NCBI GenBank assembly: GCA_018365455.1 | Contig: JAGZJZ010000013.1 | Span: 80,510-144,509 of the forward strand | Origin: Clostridiales bacterium | GTDB lineage: Bacteria > Bacillota > Clostridia > Lachnospirales > Lachnospiraceae | DNA length: 64,000 nucleotides | Reading direction: 5' to 3' | Shown here: one piece after another, positions 42,587-50,387 of the stretch | How the letters are laid out: the number at the start of each line of letters is the position of its first letter | Position numbering within the stretch: position 1 is the stretch's first letter | Notes under the pieces: model-generated | Told to the model about the DNA's origin: nothing | What the model saw: only the letters and a program-made list of their open reading frames with translations | Databases searched by the model: none | Translations under genes and position numbers: made by a program

Positions 42587-43192
42587 ATGCAGCACAAAAA
42601 CCAAAACCAGACAATAATGAAGCTTGCACAGACGGCTCTGTTAGCAGCACTGTGTTTCGTATCGTTTACATTTTTTCAAATAAAAATACCTATGCCGGGA
42701 GGAGATGCCACATCTATCCATATCGGAAACGCCTTTTGTGTACTGGCGGCTTTACTGCTGGGCGGAGGATATGGCGGCCTTGCAGGGGCAGTGGGCATGA
42801 CAATTGCGGATTTAATGGATCCGGTTTATATCGTTGGAGCACCCAAGACTTTTGTATTAAAGCTCTGTATCGGGCTGATAACCGGTCTGGTGGCACATCA
42901 TATAGGAAAAATCGGTGAAAGCAATGACAAGAGATATATTATGAAATGGAGTATCATTGCATCTGTATGCGGCTTAGGTTTTAACGTAATATTTGATCCT
43001 CTGGTGGGTTATTTCTACAAACAGATCATATTGGGCCAGCCTCAGGAGATGGCTTCTGTTTTAGCTAAATGGAGTACTGCTACAACGTTTGTTAATGCGG
43101 TTGTATCTACATTCCTGGTAGTCATATTATACAGCGTACTGAGACCGGCGCTCGGCAAGGCCGGCTTGCTGGTATCAACAGCTAAAGGTTAA
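42587..43192 (+). CDS. ECF transporter substrate-binding S component
   Basis: This 201-residue membrane protein has five to six helices. An N-terminal AQTALLAALCFVSFTFFQIKI is followed by IHIGNAFCVLAALLLGGGYG and GLAGAVGMTIADL. Such S components capture a vitamin or similar cofactor precursor and use a shared EcfAA'T module encoded elsewhere. The substrate is not identified; no riboswitch is visible in the 94-bp upstream gap. AGAGGAGAGG precedes the ATG. Confidence 0.85.
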   Translation: MQHKNQNQTIMKLAQTALLAALCFVSFTFFQIKIPMPGGDATSIHIGNAFCVLAALLLGGGYGGLAGAVGMTIADLMDPVYIVGAPKTFVLKLCIGLITGLVAHHIGKIGESNDKRYIMKWSIIASVCGLGFNVIFDPLVGYFYKQIILGQPQEMASVLAKWSTATTFVNAVVSTFLVVILYSVLRPALGKAGLLVSTAKG

Positions 43193-43200
43193 ATTGAAAA

Positions 43201-43236
43201 GAAGCAGGTGTCGGATTTCCGATACCTGCTTCTTTA
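43201..43236. terminator. Bidirectional terminator, ECF gene / rubrerythrin 1
   Basis: GAAGCAGGTGTCGG pairs with CCGATACCTGCTTC (43201-43232, one G-T pair) around an ATTT loop, with T- and A-rich flanks between convergent genes. Confidence 0.88.
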
Positions 43237-43249
43237 GGAGAAGGAATAA

Positions 43250-43792
43250 TTAACCAAAATATCTTTCTAATAAACCTTTAAAAGCTTTACCGTGGCGCGC
43301 TTCGTCTTTTGCCATTTCATGAACAGTATCATGGATAGCATCCAGATCAGCAGCTTTTGCACGTTTAGCAAGATCAAACTTACCTGCAGTAGCCCCATTT
43401 TCTGCAGCAACTCTCATTTCCAGGTTCTTCTTAGTACTGTCAGTTACAACTTCACCAAGGAGCTCTGCAAATTTAGAAGCGTGCTCTGCTTCTTCATAAG
43501 CAGCTTTTTCCCAATATAAACCGATTTCAGGATAGCCCTCTCTGTGAGCAACTCTGGACATAGCCAGGTACATTCCTACTTCAGAACACTCTCCTTCAAA
43601 GTTTGCTCTTAAGTCTGCTAAGATATCTTCAGAAACGCCCTGTGCAATCCCTATAACATGTTCTGCAGCCCAGCTCATGCTTCCGTCTTGTTTAGCGAAC
43701 TTGCTTGCAGGTGCTTTACAGATTGGACATACCTCCGGTGCAGAATCTCCTTCGTGAACATAACCACAAACATTACATACAAATTTAGCCAT
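43250..43792 (-). CDS. rbr: Reverse rubrerythrin, copy 1
   Basis: This 180-residue non-heme di-iron peroxidase probably reduces H2O2 with electrons from NAD(P)H via a reductase. The N-terminal rubredoxin-like site has C6, C9, C22 and C25. The ferritin-like four-helix domain has ligand motifs ANFEGECSE, EEAEH (100-104), AAENG and DEARHG. A rubredoxin domain first is the reverse rubrerythrin order, as in clostridial revRbr. It differs from the other two copies at residues 33, 36-38, 47, 51, 99, 106 and 162 overall; here residue 99 is Tyr. AAAGGAG precedes the ATG. Confidence 0.95.
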   Translation of the reverse strand: MAKFVCNVCGYVHEGDSAPEVCPICKAPASKFAKQDGSMSWAAEHVIGIAQGVSEDILADLRANFEGECSEVGMYLAMSRVAHREGYPEIGLYWEKAAYEEAEHASKFAELLGEVVTDSTKKNLEMRVAAENGATAGKFDLAKRAKAADLDAIHDTVHEMAKDEARHGKAFKGLLERYFG

Positions 43793-43859
43793 TTTAAAAT
43801 CTCCTTTTCATTTTTATAATTTAGTTTAAGGAATTGTATTCCTGATTCATATTTAATAA

Positions 43860-43908
43860 TAGTAATTGTTACTGATATTAATATACTACATATCTATTCA
43901 TTTGTCAA
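43860..43908 (-). promoter_or_regulatory. Promoter and Fur-family operator of rubrerythrin 1
   Basis: On the minus strand TTGACA (43908-43903), 17-bp spacer, TATATT (43885-43880), then operator TCAGTAACAATTACTA (43875-43860) covering the start site. It is the same architecture as the sites at 44667, 46059 and 46534. Confidence 0.8.
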
Positions 43909-44016
43909 TCGTTTCTTATAAGTTTTTAAAATAATTTTTTACTGCAGACTAACTTTTGACTAAGACATAATGGATCATTAATTTATTTATTTTCTAAATA
44001 TTTGATCTTAATAAGA

Positions 44017-44053
44017 AAAGCAAGTATACCTGTTACCAGATACACTTGCTTTG
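44017..44053 (-). terminator. Terminator of rubrerythrin 2
   Basis: On the minus strand AAAGCAAGTGTA pairs with TATACTTGCTTT, followed by TCTTATT. It lies 18-55 bp after the gene's stop. Confidence 0.8.
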
Positions 44054-44070
44054 ATATGAATGCGGTCTAA

Positions 44071-44613
44071 TTAACCAAAATATCTCTCTAATAAACCCTT
44101 GAAAGCTTTACCATGACGAGCTTCATCTCTTGCCATTTCATGTACAGTATCGTGGATAGCATCCAAGTCAGCAGCTTTTGCACGTTTAGCAAGATCAAAC
44201 TTACCTGCAGTAGCGCCGTTCTCAGCGGCAACTCTCATTTCCAGGTTCTTTTTAGTGCTGTCCGTTACAACTTCACCGAGCAATTCAGCGAATTTTGCAG
44301 CATGTTCTGCTTCTTCATGAGCAGCTTTTTCCCAGTATAAACCGATTTCAGGATAGCCCTCTCTGTGAGCAACTCTGGACATAGCCAGGTACATACCTAC
44401 TTCGGAACATTCTCCTTCGAAGTTTGCTCTTAAATCTGCTAAGATATCTTCAGAAACGCCTTTTGCAATACCAACAACATGTTCAGCAGCCCAGCTCATG
44501 CCTTCTTCCTGCTTTGTGAATTTGCTTGCAGGTGCTTTACAGATTGGACATACCTCCGGTGCAGAATCTCCTTCATGAACATAACCACATACATTACATA
44601 CAAATTTAGCCAT
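44071..44613 (-). CDS. rbr: Reverse rubrerythrin, copy 2
   Basis: This 180-residue near-identical paralogue of copies 1 and 3 has the same N-terminal Cys4 rubredoxin site and di-iron ligands. Distinguishing residues are Val47, Lys51, His99 (immediately before the EEAEH ligand motif) and Arg162. AGGAG precedes the ATG. It has its own promoter/operator and terminator, so it is independently transcribed. Near-identity with copies 1 and 3 suggests recent duplication or gene conversion. Confidence 0.95.
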   Translation of the reverse strand: MAKFVCNVCGYVHEGDSAPEVCPICKAPASKFTKQEEGMSWAAEHVVGIAKGVSEDILADLRANFEGECSEVGMYLAMSRVAHREGYPEIGLYWEKAAHEEAEHAAKFAELLGEVVTDSTKKNLEMRVAAENGATAGKFDLAKRAKAADLDAIHDTVHEMARDEARHGKAFKGLLERYFG

Positions 44614-44666
44614 TTTATCAATCTCCTTTTTATTTTATGGGGTTTCTTAAAACCCTTATTTAATAT

Positions 44667-44715
44667 TAGTAATTGTTACTGATATTAATATACTCCTTAT
44701 CAGGTCATTTGTCAA
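44667..44715 (-). promoter_or_regulatory. Promoter and Fur-family operator of rubrerythrin 2
   Basis: Minus strand TTGACA (44715-44710), 17-bp spacer, TATATT (44692-44687), then operator TCAGTAACAATTACTA (44682-44667). Confidence 0.8.
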
Positions 44716-44761
44716 TAGCTATTTGGTAAAAAATTCAAATTGTTGTGACGACAGTGCCAGA

Positions 44762-44785
44762 GAGGAATTTTAAAACACGCTCTAG
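44762..44785 (+). repeat. Copy 3 of the dispersed intergenic motif (diverged)
   Basis: GAGGAATTTTAAAACACGCTCTAG resembles 7306-7331; the last 10 bases, ACACGCTCTAG region, are identical. It lies between rubrerythrin 2 and the acidic gene. Confidence 0.4.
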
Positions 44786-44822
44786 CAGTTTTTAAGGCCT
44801 GGGGATAATGCTGTGGTGACAA

Positions 44823-45185
44823 TTATTTTCTGGGAAAAGTGATTCTGCGGGCTCCCGGAATCTTACTTTGCTCCATAGAATCCAGAATTTCATCTATAAA
44901 GTCCCCATCATCCTCCTCATCGTAATCGTCATCATCAAAATCATCGTCTTCATCCTCCTCATCGTAAAATGAGTCAATTTCACAATAGGTATATTCTGTT
45001 ACATCTGCTTTATCATCCTGATAAAGTGCAGTAATAATTTTTTCTGCCATTGGAAGTTCTATTTTTATTCCAAAGTCTTCTTCCGGACCACAGAATTGTA
45101 ATATTTCTTCATCCATAAGATATTCCGCTTTGTTCACATCCATGACACTTAATAATTGCTCCATATTTTTATACAGTACTTTCAT
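44823..45185 (-). CDS. Acidic hypothetical protein
   Basis: This 120-residue protein has no recognised domain. The N-terminal two-thirds look folded (KNMEQLLSVMDVNKAEYLMD); a strongly acidic Asp/Glu tract follows (about 74-98, runs such as EDEDDDFDDDDYDEE), then a basic tail SKIPGARRITFPRK. AAAGGAG upstream supports the ATG. It sits between two rubrerythrin genes in the same direction, but no operator of the rubrerythrin type was seen before it. The acidic stretch could bind metal or a basic partner; this is speculation. Confidence 0.7.
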   Translation of the reverse strand: MKVLYKNMEQLLSVMDVNKAEYLMDEEILQFCGPEEDFGIKIELPMAEKIITALYQDDKADVTEYTYCEIDSFYDEEDEDDDFDDDDYDEEDDGDFIDEILDSMEQSKIPGARRITFPRK

Positions 45186-45343
45186 AGGTTTTTTCTCCTT
45201 TTATTGAAATATGATTTATTGTTACCATTATTATGCATTATTTTAATTGGATTGTCATCTGTTATTATAAAAAATTAATGATATTAAAGTAAATTTTACA
45301 TAACGTAGTGGAATTTAATCTTGTGGGCAATAAACTATTAAAA

Positions 45344-45384
45344 ATAAAAAAAGTATGTATCCTTCATAAGAAGAATACATACTT
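45344..45384 (-). terminator. Terminator of rubrerythrin 3
   Basis: Minus strand AAGTATGTAT pairs with ATACATACTT around a 14-nt loop, followed by TTTTTATTTT. Confidence 0.85.
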
Positions 45385-45417
45385 TTATATTTAGAGTATA
45401 GTGAAATGTTTTTGTTC

Positions 45418-45960
45418 TTAGCCGAAATATCTTTCTAATAAGCCTTTGAAAGCTTTACCGTGACGGGCTTCGTCTTTTGCCATTTCATGAACAGTATCAT
45501 GGATAGCATCCAGATCAGCAGCTTTTGCACGTTTAGCGAGATCGAATTTACCTGCAGTTGCGCCGTTTTCTGCAGCAACTCTCATTTCCAGGTTCTTCTT
45601 TGTGCTGTCTGTTACGACTTCACCAAGTAATTCAGCGAATTTTGCAGCATGTTCTGCTTCTTCAAAAGCAGCTTTTTCCCAGTATAAACCGATTTCAGGA
45701 TAGCCCTCTCTGTGAGCAACTCTAGACATAGCAAGGTACATACCAACTTCGGAACATTCTCCTTCAAAGTTTGCTCTTAAGTCTGCTAAGATATCTTCAG
45801 AAACGCCCTGTGCGATCCCAATAACATGTTCAGCAGCCCAGCTCATGCCTTCTTCCTGCTTTGTGAATTTGCTTGCAGGTGCTTTACAGATTGGACAGAC
45901 TTCCGGTGCAGAATCTCCTTCATGAACATAACCACATACATTACATACAAATTTAGCCAT
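45418..45960 (-). CDS. rbr: Reverse rubrerythrin, copy 3
   Basis: This 180-residue protein has the rubredoxin Cys4 site at 6, 9, 22 and 25 and a di-iron four-helix domain. It shares Thr33 and EEG at 36-38 with copy 2, but Ile47, Gln51 and Lys162 with copy 1, and has Phe99. This mosaic pattern hints at gene conversion among copies. It has its own operator/promoter and terminator. AGGAG lies before the ATG. It is closest of the three to the perR-like gene. Confidence 0.95.
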   Translation of the reverse strand: MAKFVCNVCGYVHEGDSAPEVCPICKAPASKFTKQEEGMSWAAEHVIGIAQGVSEDILADLRANFEGECSEVGMYLAMSRVAHREGYPEIGLYWEKAAFEEAEHAAKFAELLGEVVTDSTKKNLEMRVAAENGATAGKFDLAKRAKAADLDAIHDTVHEMAKDEARHGKAFKGLLERYFG

Positions 45961-46058
45961 TTTTCAATCTCCTTTTCTTATATAAATATTTTGGTACCGG
46001 TCCGGCTGTTAGAGTACCGGACCGATGAATATTAAGTTTGTATTTTGAATTTTAGAAA

Positions 46059-46108
46059 TCAGTAACGATTACTGATATTAATTTATCATAACTCTACTTA
46101 GAAGTCAA
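46059..46108 (-). promoter_or_regulatory. Promoter and Fur-family operator of rubrerythrin 3
   Basis: Minus strand TTGACT (46108-46103), 17-bp spacer, TAAATT (46085-46080), then the perfect palindrome TCAGTAA-N3-TTACTGA (46075-46059). This is the most symmetric of the four sites. Confidence 0.82.
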
Positions 46109-46123
46109 GCATTTTTTTATCAT

Positions 46124-46513
46124 TTACGATTTTTTAATGCAATCCGGACAAATGCCCATGAAATGCGTAATATAGCTGTCTATTTTACCTGAAAAATTCT
46201 TTTGAGCGACATCTACAATCTCATCAATATTGTCCATTTCTAAATCAATCACACTGTGACATTTCGTGCAGACAAAATGATTGTGTGGGTTAGTATTATA
46301 GTCAAAGCGGTCTGCGCCATCTCCCGTTACAATTTTTGTGATTTCTCCCAGATCGGATAACAGGGCAAGGTTACGATATACCGTCCCCAAACTGATCTTT
46401 GGAAATTGCTCCCTGATGTTCATATATACAGTGTCGGCAGTGGGATGGTCTTTTCTGGTTGCTAAGAACTCTATAATAGATTCCCGTTGTTTACTGTATT
46501 TTAGAGTAGCCAT
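46124..46513 (-). CDS. perR: Fur-family peroxide/iron regulator (PerR-like)
   Basis: This 129-residue metal-dependent repressor has a winged helix with TVYRNLALLSDLGEI, metal-site His23 (DHPTAD), RFDYNTNPHNHFVC (His pair and nearby Asp), and structural zinc cysteines CTKC and CPDC. The Asp after the first Cys pair (VIDLEMD) fits PerR more than Fur, but assignment rests on memory of family residues. It lies beside three rubrerythrin genes and shares their operator, so it probably represses them and itself until peroxide oxidizes it. AAGGAGGTG precedes the ATG. Confidence 0.88.
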   Translation of the reverse strand: MATLKYSKQRESIIEFLATRKDHPTADTVYMNIREQFPKISLGTVYRNLALLSDLGEITKIVTGDGADRFDYNTNPHNHFVCTKCHSVIDLEMDNIDEIVDVAQKNFSGKIDSYITHFMGICPDCIKKS

Positions 46514-46533
46514 AATTCACCTCCTTATAATAA

Positions 46534-46582
46534 TGATAACGGTTACTGATTTTATTGTATATGATAATTGTGCATTTGTCAA
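46534..46582 (-). promoter_or_regulatory. Autoregulatory promoter and operator of perR
   Basis: Minus strand TTGACA (46582-46577), 17-bp spacer, TACAAT (46559-46554), then TCAGTAACCGTTATCA (46549-46534), a one-sided variant of the rubrerythrin operator. The rest of the 46514-46821 gap shows only promoter-like sequence for trxB. Confidence 0.78.
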
Positions 46583-46821
46583 ATGTTTTATTGATCGTAT
46601 TATCGCAAATTCAGCTGAAAATGGTGTTATTTCTGCTTTATTAGAATGTATTTTGATATGGAAGATAGAAGTAGCTTTTTATCAGACTGGAACCGTACAA
46701 TACTTTGTTCAATTTAATTGTTTTTCATTGAAAATAAGTAAAGGGTGACATATTTCAGGGATCTGCGGTATAATACTAATATTAAGGTGAATACTGTAAA
46801 TACAAAAAGGAGTTGGAAATA

Positions 46822-47742
46822 ATGGGAAGAAAATACGATACAATTATTATTGGTTCAGGACCTGCAGGGCTGGCGGCGGCAATTTATGCGGAAAGAGCAA
46901 AATTGGAATGTCTGATTATTGAAAAAAATTATGTTAGCGGAGGGCAGGTAATCAACACTTATGAAGTTGATAATTATCCGGGTTTGCCGGGGATTAACGG
47001 ATTTGATATGGCAACAAAGTTCAGGGAACATGCGGATGCTTTAGGGGCAGAATTTGTCACTGCGGAAGTAAGTGACATTATAATAGAAGGAACAGATCGA
47101 AAAATCGTCACGGATCAAGGTGAATTTGTTGGAAAAACGGTTATTTTAGCGGCAGGAGCAAGACACCGTAAACTGAATGTCCCAGGAGAAGAAGAGCTTG
47201 CCGGAATGGGGGTATCTTATTGTGCTACCTGTGATGGTGCATTCTTTAAGAACAAAACGGTTGCTGTAGTAGGCGGCGGTGATGTTGCAGTTGAGGATGC
47301 AATCTTTCTGGCAAGAGTTTGTGAAAAAGTATATCTGATTCACAGAAGAGATGAATTGCGTGCAGCTAAAATTTTACAGGAAAAGCTTTTTGTATGTGAC
47401 AATATAGAAGTGATCTGGGATTCTGTGGTAGACCGTATTAACGGAGAGGAACATGTGGAGTCCGTATCAATTACAAATGTTAAATCGGAAAAAGAGGATA
47501 ACATCCCCGTGGACGGTGTATTTATAGCGGTTGGAATTCTACCTAACTCTGAGGTTTTTCAGGGGATTGTGGAAACAGACAAACATGGATATATTGTGGC
47601 TAATGAAGATTGTGTTACAAATAAGAAAGGAATTTTTGCAGCGGGAGATATTCGGACGAAAATGTTACGTCAAATTATTACAGCAGCTGCTGATGGCGCA
47701 AATGCTGTAACTTCCGTACAAAACTATCTTATATACGCATAA
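46822..47742 (+). CDS. trxB: Thioredoxin-disulfide reductase-like flavoprotein
   Basis: This 306-residue FAD and NAD(P)H enzyme has N-terminal FAD site IIGSGPAGLAAAIYAERA, the redox disulfide CATC (134-137) in SYCATCDGAFF, nucleotide site VVGGGDVAVEDA and C-terminal FAAGDIRTK. Length fits low-molecular-weight TrxB. It may regenerate thioredoxin or feed electrons to peroxidases such as the neighbouring rubrerythrins, though it has no operator of their type. AAGGAG lies 9 nt before ATG 46822; a TTG at 46813 abuts it and is rejected. Confidence 0.9.
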   Translation: MGRKYDTIIIGSGPAGLAAAIYAERAKLECLIIEKNYVSGGQVINTYEVDNYPGLPGINGFDMATKFREHADALGAEFVTAEVSDIIIEGTDRKIVTDQGEFVGKTVILAAGARHRKLNVPGEEELAGMGVSYCATCDGAFFKNKTVAVVGGGDVAVEDAIFLARVCEKVYLIHRRDELRAAKILQEKLFVCDNIEVIWDSVVDRINGEEHVESVSITNVKSEKEDNIPVDGVFIAVGILPNSEVFQGIVETDKHGYIVANEDCVTNKKGIFAAGDIRTKMLRQIITAAADGANAVTSVQNYLIYA

Positions 47743-47904
47743 ACAGAGCCTGGGACTTCCATTATTTCATTACAGAATTAAAAAAAATATTATCGGCATT
47801 GACAAATCATGTAATATTTGTTATGATAGCAATGTAATAATTTTAATAATTTCGTAATAAATAATAATTGAAAGATAAGATATATCGGAGGTCGAGGATA
47901 AGTA

Positions 47905-49458
47905 ATGAAGAAAAGGATGATGAAGATTGCAGCCTGTATGATGGCAGCATCTATAACATTTGGAAGTACTGGGATATTAACAATGGCAGCTGGCGCTGAT
48001 GTACCTTTAGCAGGATTGCAGGCAAAGGTAGAAGAAAATAATGAAGTGAACCAGTCAACTGAGAACACTGCCCCGGCAGAGCCAAGTAAATATGATGGAC
48101 TAGCTATTGCCCAGGTTAATGATGATGCATATGTAAATATCAGAGATGCAGCAAGTACTGAAGATGGTAAAGTACTTGGTAAGCTTTATAATAATTCCGC
48201 AGCTGAAATTCTTGGCCAGGAAGGTGACTGGTATTTGATTAAATCGGGTTCAGTGACAGGCTATGTAAACAAAGAATTTTTTGCAACCGGAGCACAGGCA
48301 GAAGAACTTGCAAAAGAGGTAGGAGAAGAGGTTGCAACTGTTAATACAACAACATTAATGGTTCGCCAGGATCCTAATACAGATTCTGATGTAGTTACAC
48401 TTGTTGGAGATGCAGAAAAACTTCAGGTAGAAGAAGATCTGGGTGACTGGGTAAAAGTTGCAGTTGATTCTGACGTGGTAGGTTATGTAGCAAAAGATTA
48501 CGTAGAGTGCGATACAAAGTTTGTTGAAGCAGAGTCAAAAGAAGAAGAAGAGGCTAGAATTGCAGCGGAAGAAGCGGCTTATCTGGCAGCAGTAGAAGAA
48601 GCAAGAAAAGCTGACGAAGCAGCAGCGGCGGCAGCAGCAGCTGAACAGGCAGCTCAAGATAAAGCTTGGTTGGAGTACTTAGATTCTCAGGAACAGGCAG
48701 CAGCAAATCAGGCTGCACAGGAAGCGGCAGACGCACAGTCCGCAGCAGATGCTTTAGCAGCACAGCAGGCGGCAGCAGAACAGGAAGCAGCAGATGCAGC
48801 AGCAAAAGCTCAGGAAGCAGCTGATCAGGCAGCGGCAGAGCAGGCAGCAGCAGACGCACAAGCACAGGCAGAGGCGGCAGCACAGGCAGCAGCAGATGCA
48901 CAGGCACAGGCGGATGCCCAGGCAAAAGCAGCAGCAGATGCACAGGCAGCAGCGGATGCAGCAGCACAACAGCAGCAGCAACAGACAGAAGGAAGTCAGT
49001 CTGGCGGAAATACAGCAGATAATCAGGAACAACAGTTTGGTGACGCATCAGGTGGATCTACAGAAGCACCGGATGCAGGACAGTCATCAAGTGCTTCCGG
49101 ACTTAGACAAAGCGTTGTAAGCTTTGCACTGCAGTTTGTTGGAAACCCATATGTATGGGGTGGTACAAGCTTAACGAACGGTGCAGATTGTTCCGGATTT
49201 ACACAGTCAGTTATGGCAAACTTTGGAATTAGTATACCTAGAGTTGCAGCAGCTCAGGCTGGCAGCGGCAGAGTAGTAGATCTTGGAAGCATTCAGCCAG
49301 GTGACTTGTTATTCTACAATGGCGACGGCGGAATCGGACATGTATCTATGTACATTGGTAACAATCAGGTAGTACATGCTAGTAGTTCTACAACAGGAAT
49401 TATTGTATCTGATATGGGTTATAGACAGCCATGCAGCGCTAGAAGTTACTTAGATTAA
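47905..49458 (+). CDS. Secreted NlpC/P60 (C40) peptidoglycan hydrolase with SH3 domains
   Basis: This 517-residue exported protein has a signal peptide (1 to about 29, ending MAAGA), two bacterial SH3 domains (about 50-130 and 140-195), and a long Ala/Gln/Asp-rich helical linker (about 210-385). The C-terminal NlpC/P60 domain has catalytic Cys429 in GADCSGF, His in GHVSMYIG and a third polar site in VVHAS. It should cleave peptide stems in the cell wall. Its catalytic domain is closely similar to that of the convergent gene at 50388-52082. GGAGGTCG precedes the ATG. Confidence 0.92.
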   Translation: MKKRMMKIAACMMAASITFGSTGILTMAAGADVPLAGLQAKVEENNEVNQSTENTAPAEPSKYDGLAIAQVNDDAYVNIRDAASTEDGKVLGKLYNNSAAEILGQEGDWYLIKSGSVTGYVNKEFFATGAQAEELAKEVGEEVATVNTTTLMVRQDPNTDSDVVTLVGDAEKLQVEEDLGDWVKVAVDSDVVGYVAKDYVECDTKFVEAESKEEEEARIAAEEAAYLAAVEEARKADEAAAAAAAAEQAAQDKAWLEYLDSQEQAAANQAAQEAADAQSAADALAAQQAAAEQEAADAAAKAQEAADQAAAEQAAADAQAQAEAAAQAAADAQAQADAQAKAAADAQAAADAAAQQQQQQTEGSQSGGNTADNQEQQFGDASGGSTEAPDAGQSSSASGLRQSVVSFALQFVGNPYVWGGTSLTNGADCSGFTQSVMANFGISIPRVAAAQAGSGRVVDLGSIQPGDLLFYNGDGGIGHVSMYIGNNQVVHASSSTTGIIVSDMGYRQPCSARSYLD

Positions 49459-49488
49459 TTCACATTAATTAAATAAATCAGAACAAGG

Positions 49489-49516
49489 CCTTCACTCGAA
49501 AGAGTGAAGGTTTTTT
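49489..49516 (+). terminator. Terminator of the NlpC/P60 gene
   Basis: CCTTCACTC pairs with GAGTGAAGG around GAAA, followed by TTTTTT. Confidence 0.92.
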
Positions 49517-49652
49517 CATATATAGTAAGCCTTCTTGAAACTGAAATGTAATAGGATAAAAAATTTAGTACAATTCGAAAAATTCCTCACAATTCAGGGA
49601 ATATACAAGATGCACAAAATTTGTCGAAACTTGGAAAATGGTGTAAAAATCG

Positions 49653-49742
49653 TGTGTATAACTGTGTCGAGTTATCCACATTAAAAATGTCGGAAATAGT
49701 GGCAAAATGGAGTTATACACTAAGTTATGCACATTATCCACA
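49653..49742. other. DnaA-box cluster (orphan origin-like site)
   Basis: Within 90 bp there are four matches to TTATNCACA: TGTGTATAA (49653-49661, minus), TTATCCACA (49672-49680), TTATGCACA (49725-49733) and TTATCCACA (49734-49742). A fifth, TTATACACT (49713-49721), has one mismatch. A weaker TGTGGAAAA lies at 49823. AT-rich sequence with no gene follows to 50387. No dnaA, dnaN or rpmH is in the window. It could be a replication origin, a DnaA titration/reactivation site or a regulatory region. The 929-bp gap 49459-50387 otherwise holds the tandem repeat at 50123 and two terminators. Confidence 0.65.
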
Positions 49743-50122
49743 TAAAAGATCGAATTTTCAGTGGTTTACATAGTATTTTTTGGGAACAAACGTTTTGTAA
49801 AATGTGATAATTCGTGTTTTTATGTGGAAAAAGGATCGATTGGGTATTGACTTTTTTATCGTCATAATATGGTTTTGAAAAAATAAAGATGATTGCCATT
49901 TTCAGATAATAAATTGAATTGTGTACTAATTTTAAAGGTATCATTGAATGTGCAATAGATGAGTCTTGGGAGGAAAAGTTGTTGAAGTTCTTTTACAAAG
50001 CGTATATAATCTACGAAACCTCAGTTTAATTTTTAAAATCTACTATGTTCATTTTGTTCTGGCTAAATAAAGCACTGAATTATTCACAGCATATGTATTT
50101 TTAAACCGATTGCTGTAAGATT

Positions 50123-50154
50123 AGTTTTATAGTTTTATAGTTTTATAGTTTTAA
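50123..50154 (+). repeat. AT-rich 8-bp tandem repeat (AGTTTTAT)
   Basis: Three perfect AGTTTTAT units plus a partial fourth, followed by degenerate TATAGTCT(T)A repeats to about 50215. Extremely AT-rich and easily melted; it lies 0.4 kb from the DnaA-box cluster. Confidence 0.7.
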
Positions 50155-50324
50155 GTTTTGAAGTCTTATGGGTTTATAGTCTTATAGTCTTATTCACTTA
50201 TTCTCTTATATTCTTGTAAACTCAAATTAGCCTCATTTAGCCAATTTATATATACAAAGTAGATTTACTCCAGTAAAAGGTAAATCTTCTTGAACGAGCC
50301 TGTTAGAGCGTTTAATTGGACATT

Positions 50325-50354
50325 AAAAAAGAACCAACTGTAATCAGTTGGTTC
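50325..50354 (-). terminator. Terminator of the cell-wall-binding hydrolase gene
   Basis: GAACCAACTG pairs with CAGTTGGTTC around a 4-nt loop; on the minus strand it is followed by TTTTTT. Confidence 0.92.
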
Positions 50355-50387
50355 CAAACTATTTTTATTAATTAAATGACTCTTGAA

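Noticed and set aside
48554..49120. Long open frames on both strands over the NlpC/P60 linker
   Set aside because: They are produced by the Ala/Gln-rich GCA/CAG repeats of the real gene; no ribosome sites or homology.
49980..50028. Short frame with GGGAGG and TTG start in the DnaA-box gap
   Set aside because: About 15 codons with no conservation evidence; too weak to list.
49517..50387. dif-like recombination site in the DnaA-box gap
   Set aside because: Convergent gene direction suggested a terminus, but no 28-bp dif-like sequence was found.
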